Made by a program: the position numbers and the translations under genes. Shown here piece after piece: positions 1 through 6,462 of a stretch of 9,679 nt of DNA. The stretch comes from an uncultured Prevotella sp. (GTDB taxonomy: Bacteria > Bacteroidota > Bacteroidia > Bacteroidales > Bacteroidaceae): the NCBI GenBank assembly GCA_946625715.1, contig CAMOTK010000067.1, positions 1-9,679 on the forward strand, given 5' to 3'. The number at the start of each line of letters is the position of its first letter. Within the stretch, counting starts at the first letter, position 1. Below the pieces are notes generated by a model. That model was not told the DNA's origin and made no database searches. It saw nothing but the letters and a program-made list of their open reading frames with translations.

Positions 1-869
1 CAGCCCGTACCAAACTCAATCTCTACATAGCGGTCTTCGATGACGGGAATCTCGCGGCCTACCAGTGGTACAATCACCTTATGGCCGCGCAACCACTGGT
101 TCTTCGGGTCTTTCGGGTTTACGCACATTGCCGTATCGCCCATGATGGTTTCCGGACGTGTGGTAGCCACCACAGCATAGTAGCCACCCTTGTCCTTATG
201 AATCACGTTGCCGGCTTCCACGAGTGCCTGCTCGTTGTCCAACGACTTCAGGTCGGCCACGTAGTATTTCAGATAGTACAGCTTCGACTGCTCTTCCTTG
301 TACACCACTTCCTCGTCGCTCAGTGCCGTCAGAGCCTTCGGGTCCCAGTTCACCATACGCAGGCCGCGATAGATGTAACCCTTGCGATAGAGGTCTACAA
401 ACACCTTGATGACGCTCTTTGAGCGCTTCTCGTCCATCGTGAATGCCGTACGGTCCCAGTCGCACGAGGCACCCAGGCGGCGCAGCTGCTTCAGAATGAT
501 GCCGCCGTGCTCATCAGTCCAATCCCAGGCGTGCTTCAGAAACTCGTCGCGTGTCAGGTCGTGCTTCTTGATGCCCTGAGCGGCCAGCTTCTTCACCACC
601 TTGGCCTCGGTGGCAATTGAGGCGTGGTCGGTGCCAGGCACCCAGCAGGCGTTCTTGCCTTCCATGCGTGCGCGGCGCACTAAGATGTCCTGAATCGTAT
701 TGTTGAGCATGTGTCCCATGTGTAGTACACCCGTCACATTGGGCGGCGGAATGACGATGGTGTAGGGTTCTCGTCCGTCGGGCTTACTCGAGAACAGCTT
801 GTTGTCGAGCCAGTACTGATACCATTTGCCTTCGACCTCACGTGGGTCGTATTTGCTTGCAATTTCCAT
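1..869 (-). CDS. valS: Valine--tRNA ligase, N-terminal part (cut by left edge)
   Basis: ValRS charges tRNA-Val with valine in the cytoplasm and hydrolyses mischarged Thr-tRNA-Val in its CP1 editing domain. The start is the ATG at 869-867, and 289 codons are readable before the window ends inside the CP1 region. Visible landmarks: the class I signature [13 protein letters not shown] at residues 41-53, with the HIGH-type motif HMGH at 50-53; the [10 protein letters not shown] segment of the Rossmann fold; and the editing-domain motif [12 protein letters not shown] at about residues 236-247. The KMSKS loop and anticodon domain lie outside the window. The gene is divergent from mazG and has its own promoter at 902-933, giving a leader of roughly 25 nt. 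The distinct N-terminal signature and editing motif separate it from IleRS and LeuRS. Nothing looks broken in the visible part. Confidence 0.97.
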   Translation of the reverse strand, partial: MEIASKYDPREVEGKWYQYWLDNKLFSSKPDGREPYTIVIPPPNVTGVLHMGHMLNNTIQDILVRRARMEGKNACWVPGTDHASIATEAKVVKKLAAQGIKKHDLTRDEFLKHAWDWTDEHGGIILKQLRRLGASCDWDRTAFTMDEKRSKSVIKVFVDLYRKGYIYRGLRMVNWDPKALTALSDEEVVYKEEQSKLYYLKYYVADLKSLDNEQALVEAGNVIHKDKGGYYAVVATTRPETIMGDTAMCVNPKDPKNQWLRGHKVIVPLVGREIPVIEDRYVEIEFGTG

Positions 870-901
870 GATGTGTTGAATACTTTAAAAATAACAGGGT
901 G

Positions 902-933
902 CAAAGGTACAAAATAATTTTGAATCGACCAAA
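902..933 (-). promoter_or_regulatory. valS promoter (Bacteroidota -33/-7 type)
   Basis: Read on the minus strand, a -33 TTTG (933-930) is followed after exactly 20 bp by TACCTTTG (909-902). This is the TTTG / TAnnTTTG architecture known for the primary sigma factor of Bacteroidota. Transcription would start about 5-8 bp downstream, leaving a leader of about 25 nt before the ATG at 869. The A/T-rich spacer contains the short inverted repeat CAAAAT-A-ATTTTG (910-922), which may be chance. Confidence 0.8.
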
Positions 934-979
934 AAATATTATTAGATGTGTATTTCACAATAAAACCTGTCCGATAAAA

Positions 980-1011
980 TTTGGTGGAATCAAAAAAAAG
1001 GCTTACCTTTG
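980..1011 (+). promoter_or_regulatory. mazG promoter (Bacteroidota -33/-7 type)
   Basis: TTTG at 980-983 and TACCTTTG at 1004-1011 are separated by 20 bp, matching the Bacteroidota housekeeping promoter. The expected start site near 1016-1019 leaves only about 10 nt before the mazG ATG at 1028, so the transcript would be almost leaderless. This promoter probably also drives the downstream lipoprotein and rnz genes, which have no recognisable promoter of their own. Its -33 element lies 46 bp from that of the divergent valS promoter. Confidence 0.82.
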
Positions 1012-1027
1012 CATAAAATATCAGAAC

Positions 1028-1900
1028 ATGCATACAAGAGAAGAACAAATGAAGGCCTTTGGAAGGCTGCTCGACGTGCTCGATGCCCTGCGCGAAAACT
1101 GCCCGTGGGACAAGAAGCAAACCAACGAGAGCCTTAGGCCGAATACGATAGAAGAGACGTTTGAGCTCTGCGATGCCCTGATGAAGAACGACACGCAGAA
1201 CATCTGCAAAGAGTTGGGCGATGTTATCATGCACGTGATGTTCTACGCCAAAATTGGCAGCGAACAGGGGCAATTCGATATTGCCGACGTCTGCAATACC
1301 GAAGCTGACAAGCTCATCTTCCGCCACCCACATGTCTATCATCCCTCGCAAGTGGGAGCACCCGAGCCGAAACCGCTGCCCTACGTGCCCGAAGAAGCCC
1401 TTCAGACCGAGAAGGAGCGCGAGTTTGCCGACGCCAAAACGTCCGACCAGGTGCTGCAGAACTGGGAGCAAATCAAACTGAAGGAAAAAGACGGCAACAA
1501 AAGCGTGCTCTCGGGCGTGCCGTCGTCGCTTCCCTCGCTCATCAAGGCTTATCGCATTCAGGACAAAGCCCGCAACGTGGGCTTCGACTGGGAAGACAAG
1601 CAGGACGTCTGGAAAAAGGTGCGCGAAGAGCTCGATGAGCTGGAAGCCGAAATCAAGCGGGAAGACAAACGACGCTCGGAGCTCGAATTGGGCGACTTCC
1701 TCTTTGCACTCATCAATGCAGCCCGTCTCTACAAGCTTAATCCCGACAATGCCCTCGAGCACACCAACCAGAAGTTTATCTCACGCTTCAACTACATCGA
1801 GGCACACAGCATCAAGATGGGCAAACCGCTCACTGAGATGACTCTTCAGGAAATGGATGCCCTTTGGGAAGAAGCCAAACAGCAAGAACAAGAATCATAA
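1028..1900 (+). CDS. mazG: Nucleoside triphosphate pyrophosphohydrolase MazG
   Basis: MazG hydrolyses (d)NTPs to the monophosphate and pyrophosphate in the cytoplasm, cleaning the nucleotide pool; in E. coli it also affects (p)ppGpp levels. The 290-residue protein has the tandem two-domain form. Domain 1 carries NCPWDKKQT (24-32), the metal-binding EExxE at 42-46 and ELGD at 62-65 (E62, D65). Domain 2 repeats the pattern in REELDELEAE and ELELGD before a C-terminal helix. The ATG at 1028 is chosen because the promoter ends at 1011, which excludes in-frame starts further upstream; ATG 1049 is an alternative. Compared with E. coli MazG as I recall it, about 27 extra Pro/Glu-rich residues follow HPHV (near residues 105-131), before the shared WEQIK. 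It is first in a probable operon with the lipoprotein and rnz. Confidence 0.96.
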   Translation: MHTREEQMKAFGRLLDVLDALRENCPWDKKQTNESLRPNTIEETFELCDALMKNDTQNICKELGDVIMHVMFYAKIGSEQGQFDIADVCNTEADKLIFRHPHVYHPSQVGAPEPKPLPYVPEEALQTEKEREFADAKTSDQVLQNWEQIKLKEKDGNKSVLSGVPSSLPSLIKAYRIQDKARNVGFDWEDKQDVWKKVREELDELEAEIKREDKRRSELELGDFLFALINAARLYKLNPDNALEHTNQKFISRFNYIEAHSIKMGKPLTEMTLQEMDALWEEAKQQEQES

Positions 1901-1912
1901 ATATATACCATA

Positions 1913-2587
1913 ATGAGAAAGCAGCACAGTCTCATCTTTACGCTCATCTGCACGCTTATCGGCATCAGCTTCAGCGCCTGCGGATTGAAAAGTGAACAAA
2001 AGGTGGAGTTTGAGGAAGACACGACCGACTACGCGTCTATCTACCGCGACTCTACATTGTATGGCATTTGTGGCGAGGGTTCGTCGATGAACATCCTACA
2101 GCTCTTCACGGACATCGGCGACACTATCGACATCGACCTCGGATACGTCAAGGAGCACGGATTGTTGCTTGGCGGCTTCCAGCCAGGCGACCGTATGGCT
2201 ATCATGCCCGGCAAGAAGAAAAACTCCGTGAAGCTCATCATCAATGAGTCGACACTGCTCGGTGACTGGGTGCAGCCGAACCCCATCGACGGCAGCTCTG
2301 AGATGGGATTCCGACTGAAGGAAGGCGGCATTGCTGAAAGCATCGAGCAGAGCAGCATCATCTACAAGTCGTGGCGCATCTTCAATGGCCGGCTTGAGGT
2401 GGTCACTCAGATGGATGGCGGTGGCGATATGGAGGAAATCACCCTCTACGAAATCCTGAAACTCTCGTCGGACACGCTCGTCATTCGCGACAACGAGGAT
2501 ATCCACGAATATGGCCGCCACCATAAGAGCGACTACGAGAATGTGGAAATAGAACTCGAAGACGCCGCTTCCGAGTTCCACATCTAA
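1913..2587 (+). CDS. Lipocalin-like lipoprotein
   Basis: A 224-residue exported protein. Residues 1-22 form a signal peptide with basic R2-K3 and a hydrophobic core, followed by a lipobox-like FSAC with the lipidated Cys at 23; F at -3 is slightly unusual. The mature protein would be anchored to the outer or inner membrane. Residues about 50-110 are a beta-rich segment ending in GGFQPGDRMAIM. Residues about 115-200 (GDWVQPNP, GFRLKEGGIAESI, YKSWRIFNGRLEVV, LKLSSDTLVI) have the strand pattern of the lipocalin-like domains common in Bacteroidota lipoproteins (Pfam Lipocalin_3 type, from memory). The C-terminus is acidic (YENVEIELEDAASEF). It lies 12 bp after mazG and 10 bp before rnz. Ligand and role are unknown; the family call is moderate, lipoprotein status good. 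Confidence 0.8.
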   Translation: MRKQHSLIFTLICTLIGISFSACGLKSEQKVEFEEDTTDYASIYRDSTLYGICGEGSSMNILQLFTDIGDTIDIDLGYVKEHGLLLGGFQPGDRMAIMPGKKKNSVKLIINESTLLGDWVQPNPIDGSSEMGFRLKEGGIAESIEQSSIIYKSWRIFNGRLEVVTQMDGGGDMEEITLYEILKLSSDTLVIRDNEDIHEYGRHHKSDYENVEIELEDAASEFHI

Positions 2588-2597
2588 TAACTTCTGC

Positions 2598-3512
2598 ATG
2601 GAGCCGTTCAACGTCGTTATACTGGGCTGTGGCAGTGCATTGCCTACACCGCATCATTATGCTTCGTCGCAGGTGCTCAACGTGCGCGGCAAGAGCTTCA
2701 TGATTGACTGCGGCGAAGGCACACAGATGCAAGTCCGACGGGCAAGGATTGGCTTCAACAAGATTGACCACGTCTTTATCTCTCATCTGCACGGTGACCA
2801 TTGTTTCGGTCTCATCGGCATGATTAGCACCTTTGGCATGATGGGGCGCACTGCTCCGCTCTTCATCCACGCGCCAGAACCCCTCGGCCCCATGCTCAAC
2901 GCACAGCTCGAAATGTTCTGTCGCGACCTCGACTACACGGTGCATTTCGACCCCATCGACACTACCGTCCAACAAGTCATCTACGAAGACCGCTCACTCA
3001 CTGTTGAGAGTATTCCGCTCTCGCATCGCGTGCCCACCTGCGGCTTCCTCTTTCGTGAAAAACCGTTGCTGCCGCATATCCGCCGCGAGATGATTGACTT
3101 CTACCACATTCCTCTTTGGCGCATTCAGGAGATAAAGGAAGGTGCCGACTGGCTGACCGAAGAGGGCGAGCACGTGCCCAACGAGCGTCTCGTGTCTCCG
3201 GCCGACCCTGCGCGCAGCTATGCCTATTGCAGCGACACTTGCTATCTGCCACAGTTGCACAAGCAGCTGCAAAACGTCGACACCATCTACCACGAAAGCA
3301 CCTACGGTAACGACAACCGGCAGCGTGCGGAAAAGTACTTCCACAGCACCGCCGAACAAGCAGCGATGGTGGCCCGCGACGCACATGCAAAGAAGCTCAT
3401 TCTGGGACATTTCAGCTCGCGCTATAACGATGAGAACCAATTGCTTGCCGAAGCCCAAGCAGTATTTCCAAACACCGTATTAGCTCAGGAAATGGCTGTT
3501 ATCGACGTCTGA
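2598..3512 (+). CDS. rnz: Ribonuclease Z (tRNA 3' endonuclease)
   Basis: RNase Z is a zinc-dependent metallo-beta-lactamase-fold endonuclease that trims the 3' trailer of tRNA precursors at the discriminator base. The 304-residue length is typical of the bacterial short form. The N-terminus has LGCGSALPTP and the family's DCGEGTQMQ (37-45). The metal ligands are all visible: the SHLHGDH motif (H63, H65, D67, H68), H143 in LSHRVPTCGF, D213 in YCSDT and H271 in LILGHFSSRY. The HSTAEQAA segment, usual before the last His, is present. The tRNA-clamping flexible arm corresponds to about residues 153-205. The gene starts at ATG 2598, 10 bp after the lipoprotein stop, so it is probably the last gene of the mazG operon. 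No strong terminator follows; a T-rich stretch (3518-3535) lies after the stop. Confidence 0.97.
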   Translation: MEPFNVVILGCGSALPTPHHYASSQVLNVRGKSFMIDCGEGTQMQVRRARIGFNKIDHVFISHLHGDHCFGLIGMISTFGMMGRTAPLFIHAPEPLGPMLNAQLEMFCRDLDYTVHFDPIDTTVQQVIYEDRSLTVESIPLSHRVPTCGFLFREKPLLPHIRREMIDFYHIPLWRIQEIKEGADWLTEEGEHVPNERLVSPADPARSYAYCSDTCYLPQLHKQLQNVDTIYHESTYGNDNRQRAEKYFHSTAEQAAMVARDAHAKKLILGHFSSRYNDENQLLAEAQAVFPNTVLAQEMAVIDV

Positions 3513-3544
3513 AACGCCCTTTTTTGCATTTTGTTGCCAAAAAA

Positions 3545-3576
3545 TTTGGTGTTTTCGCCGAAAACCCTTATCTTTG
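3545..3576 (+). promoter_or_regulatory. Promoter of the 3594-9088 gene run
   Basis: TTTG at 3545-3548 and TATCTTTG at 3569-3576 are 20 bp apart, the Bacteroidota housekeeping arrangement. The predicted start site near 3581-3584 leaves about 10-13 nt before the ATG at 3594, and this rules out translation starts upstream of the promoter. The spacer holds a perfect inverted repeat (3551-3565) listed separately. It is the only canonical promoter seen for the genes from 3594 to 9088. Confidence 0.82.
3551..3565. repeat. Perfect inverted repeat inside the promoter spacer
   Basis: GTTTTCG-C-CGAAAAC is a 7-bp perfect inverted repeat around a single central base. It lies wholly between the -33 (3545-3548) and -7 (3569-3576) elements. 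Such a position is typical for an operator whose bound repressor or MerR-type activator controls the promoter, but no regulator gene of that kind is in the window. As RNA it would have a one-base loop, and it lies upstream of the predicted start site, so it is more likely to act as DNA. It could be chance. Confidence 0.45.
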
Positions 3577-3593
3577 CAGAAACAATATATTGT

Positions 3594-3917
3594 ATGCTTA
3601 TGCTAAGAAAATTAATTATATGTACATCTGCCGTTATTATGTTTGCCGGCGCACCGCAGTATAGCCAGGCCGAAGAGGTTATGGAACTGGGTGTGATGGA
3701 AATGACCGAAGACAGGCAGGTTACCATCAGCGCCGACCAGAACATTGTGAGCGTCACCGGAGCTGCTGGTATGACCCTCGAGGTGGTTTCGCTGACGGGA
3801 CGTCATGTGGCTTCCTTCACGATTGAGAGTGCTTCACAGCGTATCGAACTTAATCTTCCCAAAGGTTGCTACATCCTGAAAGTCGGCAAGGTGGTCAGGA
3901 AGGTCTCCATCCGTTAG
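3594..3917 (+). CDS. Secreted mini-protein with T9SS-tail-like domain
   Basis: A 107-residue protein (ATG 3594; ATG 3600 is equally plausible). Residues about 1-26 are a signal peptide, with basic R5-K6, a hydrophobic stretch and a cleavage site near SQAEE. The mature part is about 80 residues. After a short acidic linker it consists of a beta-sandwich-like module: VSVTGAAGMTLEVVSLTGR, then LNLPKGCYILKVGK and the terminal VRKVSIR. That order (strand-turn-DxTG-like-strand, LpkGcYilkvgk, basic end) is the hallmark of Por secretion tail (T9SS type A sorting) domains and related Bacteroidota modules. Normally such a module sits at the end of a large cargo; here there is no cargo. Its last 52 bases overlap the most upstream possible start of the transpeptidase gene. 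Function unknown; the tail resemblance is by pattern only. Confidence 0.75.
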   Translation: MLMLRKLIICTSAVIMFAGAPQYSQAEEVMELGVMEMTEDRQVTISADQNIVSVTGAAGMTLEVVSLTGRHVASFTIESASQRIELNLPKGCYILKVGKVVRKVSIR

Positions 3918-5467
3918 GTTTCTTCCTGCTTCTCATGATAATGTTGGTTGTTGCCTCATGCAATGACCAACACTTTTTGCGTAATACCCCCAAGTCTATC
4001 GATGCGTTCGAGCTACTGCGAGCCAAAGGTTTCGAGGTTTCCGACGCTCAGCTGCAAGAGTGCATGAGCAACTTGCTGGCGCGCAGTCGCGATTCCATTG
4101 CTGCCGACCGCTTCACCCACCAGTACTACGACGGCAAGCAGAGTTGGGTATGGGTCAATCGCAAAGGTGTCAGCGAGCAGGCAGCCCAGTTTCTCAGCTA
4201 TCTGCGCGAACAGGTGCCGCAGTTGGGTTTCAGCAGCCGAGCATTCTATCTCGATACCATTGCTGCCGATTTGGAGCGAATGGAAACACTACAGTTCGAC
4301 ACGTCCTTATATAATATTAATAAGGTGATGGCCCGACTGGAGTATCATCTTACCAAAGCCTATTTGCGCTACACGCTCGGACAACGCTACGGGTTTGTTA
4401 ATCCCCGCCGACTGTTCAATCGCTTAGATGCCTCGCACACGGATACTCTTGGGCGTCCGCTCGGCTATGCGCTTCTCTATGATGTCGATGTAGAATTGGC
4501 ACCCAACGATTTCGCACAGCGCGCTCTCCGACAGGTGTGTCCCGACAGTCTTGAAGCCTATCTCTCCGATATTCAGCCGCACGACTCGCTCTACTATCGC
4601 TTGCTGCGCCAGTTGCCTCAAGCACAAGGCGATGCTGCCCAGCAGAAACGCCTGATGGCCAACATTGAGCGTAGACGGTGGCGCGAAAGGCAGCGGCCAG
4701 CCGACCGCTTCCTGATTGTCAACGTTCCGGCATTTCATCTTTGGGCCGTAACTCCTGATTCGGCTATTGATATGCGCATTGCGTGCGGTGCTGTGAAGAC
4801 CAAGACCCCGCTACTCAACAGCCGTATCACCTATATGCAGGTCAATCCCGAATGGATTATCCCCACCAGCATTGTGAAAAACGACGTCAGCCGACATGCG
4901 GGCGATTCGGCTTATTTCGCACGTAACAACTACTACATAGAGGACAAGGCCACAGGTGAACATCTTAACCCGGTAGCCGTCAGCAAGCAGATGCTGCTCA
5001 GTGGCAAGTATCGTGTGGCGCAGAAGAGTGGGGTGGGTAATTCGCTTGGCCGTCTGATATTCCGCTTCCAAAACAAGTTTTCGGTCTATCTGCACGACAC
5101 CTCTTCGCCTGGCGTCTTCTCACGACTCAATCGAGCCGTCTCGCACGGTTGTGTGCGCGTGCAGCAGCCCTTCCGTCTGGCACGCCTGCTTTTGGGCGAT
5201 GTAGACGACTGGACACTCGACAAGATACGCATCTCCATCGGCATGCGCCCCGAAACCAAACAAGGGCACGACTATGTGCTTGCACATGCTGCCGACGAAG
5301 AGCCGCCCAGACCCATACGCTCGCATGGCATATCGCCCAGCATGCCCCTTTTCATTACCTATCAGACGCTCTTCCAGAACCCCGTATCTGGTGTCCTTGA
5401 GGTCTATCCCGACGTCTATGGCTACGATACCGCTCTGATGCGCGCACTGAGAATATATACCAACTGA
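3866..5467 (+). CDS. L,D-transpeptidase lipoprotein, YcbB/LdtD type
   Basis: Probable envelope enzyme that makes 3-3 cross-links in peptidoglycan using a catalytic Cys. Numbering is from TTG 3866 (533 residues). A hydrophobic segment (GFFLLLMIMLVVASC) ends in a good lipobox, VAS-C32, indicating a lipoprotein. Residues about 45-270 form the helical scaffold of this family; no separate peptidoglycan-binding domain is evident. The YkuD domain spans about 280-450, with MQVNPEWIIPTSIVKND (the YcbB-type N/P-W-x-x-P-x-S signature), H410 in YLHDTSS and the catalytic SHGCVRV with C429. The end (PLFITYQTLF, DVYGYDTALMRAL) matches the YcbB C-terminus. Start is uncertain: ATG 3935 leaves only eight residues before the Cys, too short for export, so TTG 3866, overlapping the previous gene by 52 bp, fits best. 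The ECF sigma gene follows after 2 bp. Confidence 0.92.
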   Translation: MLHPESRQGGQEGLHPLGFFLLLMIMLVVASCNDQHFLRNTPKSIDAFELLRAKGFEVSDAQLQECMSNLLARSRDSIAADRFTHQYYDGKQSWVWVNRKGVSEQAAQFLSYLREQVPQLGFSSRAFYLDTIAADLERMETLQFDTSLYNINKVMARLEYHLTKAYLRYTLGQRYGFVNPRRLFNRLDASHTDTLGRPLGYALLYDVDVELAPNDFAQRALRQVCPDSLEAYLSDIQPHDSLYYRLLRQLPQAQGDAAQQKRLMANIERRRWRERQRPADRFLIVNVPAFHLWAVTPDSAIDMRIACGAVKTKTPLLNSRITYMQVNPEWIIPTSIVKNDVSRHAGDSAYFARNNYYIEDKATGEHLNPVAVSKQMLLSGKYRVAQKSGVGNSLGRLIFRFQNKFSVYLHDTSSPGVFSRLNRAVSHGCVRVQQPFRLARLLLGDVDDWTLDKIRISIGMRPETKQGHDYVLAHAADEEPPRPIRSHGISPSMPLFITYQTLFQNPVSGVLEVYPDVYGYDTALMRALRIYTN

Positions 5468-5469
5468 CT

Positions 5470-6024
5470 ATGCGACAACCCGACGAAGACCAACAACTGA
5501 TAGTGCTGCTTCAAGACCCTGCCACCGCACGACGGGGATTCGAGCAGATGGTGCGCCTGTACAGCGAGCGCATCTATTGGCAGGTGCGTCGCATTGTGCT
5601 CACTCACGAAGATGCCGATGACGTGCTTCAGAACACCTTCATCAAAGCCTGGAGCAATCTGAATACCTTCCACGGCGACGCCAAGCTCATCACCTGGCTC
5701 TCGCGCATAGCTATCAACGAGAGTCTCGACTTCGTCCGCAAGCAGAAGCGACATACGCTGATGTCGGTCGATGAAGACGATACGGGCATTGCCAATCAGC
5801 TTATGGCCGACGACTATTTCGATGGTGACGAGACCGAAGCACAGCTGCAAGAAGCCATAGCAAAACTGCCCGACGTGCAGCGCACAGTCTTCCTCTTACG
5901 CTACTACGATGAGATGCCCTATGCTGAGATGAGCCAAGTGCTCAAGACGTCGGTCGGTGCCCTCAAAGCATCCTATCACCATGCGGTGAAGAAGATTACC
6001 GAATTTTTTCACACTCACGATTAA
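5470..6024 (+). CDS. RNA polymerase ECF sigma-70 factor
   Basis: A 184-residue alternative sigma factor that directs RNA polymerase to a specific regulon, usually under control of a membrane anti-sigma factor. Region 2 spans about residues 27-93: FEQMVRLYSERIYWQVRRIV, then the core-binding DADDVLQNTFIKAW (48-61) and the -10 recognition part TWLSRIAINESLDFVRKQKR. An acidic linker (about 99-124, with DEDD and DDYFDGDETE) joins it to region 4 at about 126-177: LPDVQRTVFLLRYYDEMPYAEMSQVL and a helix-turn-helix SVGALKASYHHAVKKI. Regions 1 and 3 are absent, as expected for ECF sigmas. It starts 2 bp after the transpeptidase stop with no Shine-Dalgarno, suggesting translational coupling. The following small membrane protein gene, 54 bp away, is the candidate anti-sigma. 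Family call certain; target genes unknown. Confidence 0.97.
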   Translation: MRQPDEDQQLIVLLQDPATARRGFEQMVRLYSERIYWQVRRIVLTHEDADDVLQNTFIKAWSNLNTFHGDAKLITWLSRIAINESLDFVRKQKRHTLMSVDEDDTGIANQLMADDYFDGDETEAQLQEAIAKLPDVQRTVFLLRYYDEMPYAEMSQVLKTSVGALKASYHHAVKKITEFFHTHD

Positions 6025-6078
6025 ACTTTTTTATAAATATAACGTCAATAAGACAAATCTCAATAAAAACTATACAGG

Positions 6079-6447
6079 ATGAACGACGAAAAATACATCA
6101 ACCAGCATGTCAGCCGCGAAAATCATTTCCGTGTGCCCGAAGGCTATTTCGATACCTTCGCCACCCGGGTTATGGAGCAGCTGCCTGCCGAAGAGGTTGT
6201 ACTGCAGCCGGCGACTCCCGCCAAGCAGACAGCTATCATGCGGAGCTTGCGTCCGCTTATGGCTACTGCTGCTTGCCTCGTTGTTGCCTTCTTCAGTATC
6301 ACCGCCTATCTGCATCAGAGCAATGAGGAGCAGCAAGTGAATACCGCCGGAGCTCTTCAAGCTAACTACGACTCTTATATCGATGATGCTGCCGACTACG
6401 TCATGCTCGACAATCACGAAATCTACGACTGCCTTTTCAGCGAATAA
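6079..6447 (+). CDS. Single-pass membrane protein, putative anti-sigma factor
   Basis: A 122-residue protein directly after the ECF sigma gene. Residues 1-58 would be cytoplasmic and contain HFRVPEGYFDTFATRVMEQLP (about 16-36), a motif I associate with small membrane proteins encoded beside ECF sigma genes in Bacteroidota. One transmembrane helix covers about residues 59-78 (basic R55/R58 before it, positive-inside). About 44 residues then face the periplasm; they are acidic and end in DYVMLDNHEIYDCLFSE with C118. There is no HxxxCxxC zinc anti-sigma motif and no FecR-like periplasmic domain. The role as anti-sigma factor is inferred from position, topology and size; it could equally be another small accessory protein. 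The 54-bp gap before it is A/T-rich and lacks a TAnnTTTG promoter. Confidence 0.8.
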   Translation: MNDEKYINQHVSRENHFRVPEGYFDTFATRVMEQLPAEEVVLQPATPAKQTAIMRSLRPLMATAACLVVAFFSITAYLHQSNEEQQVNTAGALQANYDSYIDDAADYVMLDNHEIYDCLFSE

Positions 6448-6462
6448 AAAAGCAAAGCCATC

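Noticed and set aside
915..922. TAATTTTG as a second -7 element for mazG
   Set aside because: It fits TAnnTTTG but has no TTTG about 20 bp upstream and lies in the valS promoter spacer; the promoter at 980-1011 is far better.
899..1027. Upstream extension of MazG to 899
   Set aside because: It spans the mazG promoter, and the homologous protein begins near MHTREEQM at 1028.
734..1762. 342-codon open frame on the minus strand across mazG and the valS start
   Set aside because: It lies opposite mazG, overlaps the valS N-terminus and runs through both divergent promoters. Its translation shows no recognisable domain, while both overlapping genes are strongly identified.
3490..3540. Intrinsic terminator after rnz
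   Set aside because: There is a T6 run at 3520-3525, but the preceding bases form only a weak stem with mismatches, so I could not support a terminator call.
3531..3593. Upstream extension of the mini-protein to an earlier start at 3531
   Set aside because: The extension would begin upstream of the promoter (3545-3576), so it could not be on that transcript, and it would put 21 extra residues before a normal signal peptide.
3594..5467. Mini-protein and transpeptidase as one frameshifted gene
   Set aside because: The mini-protein ends in the normal terminal pattern of its family (VRKVSIR followed by a stop), and the transpeptidase has its own lipoprotein signal, so two genes are more likely than one broken gene.
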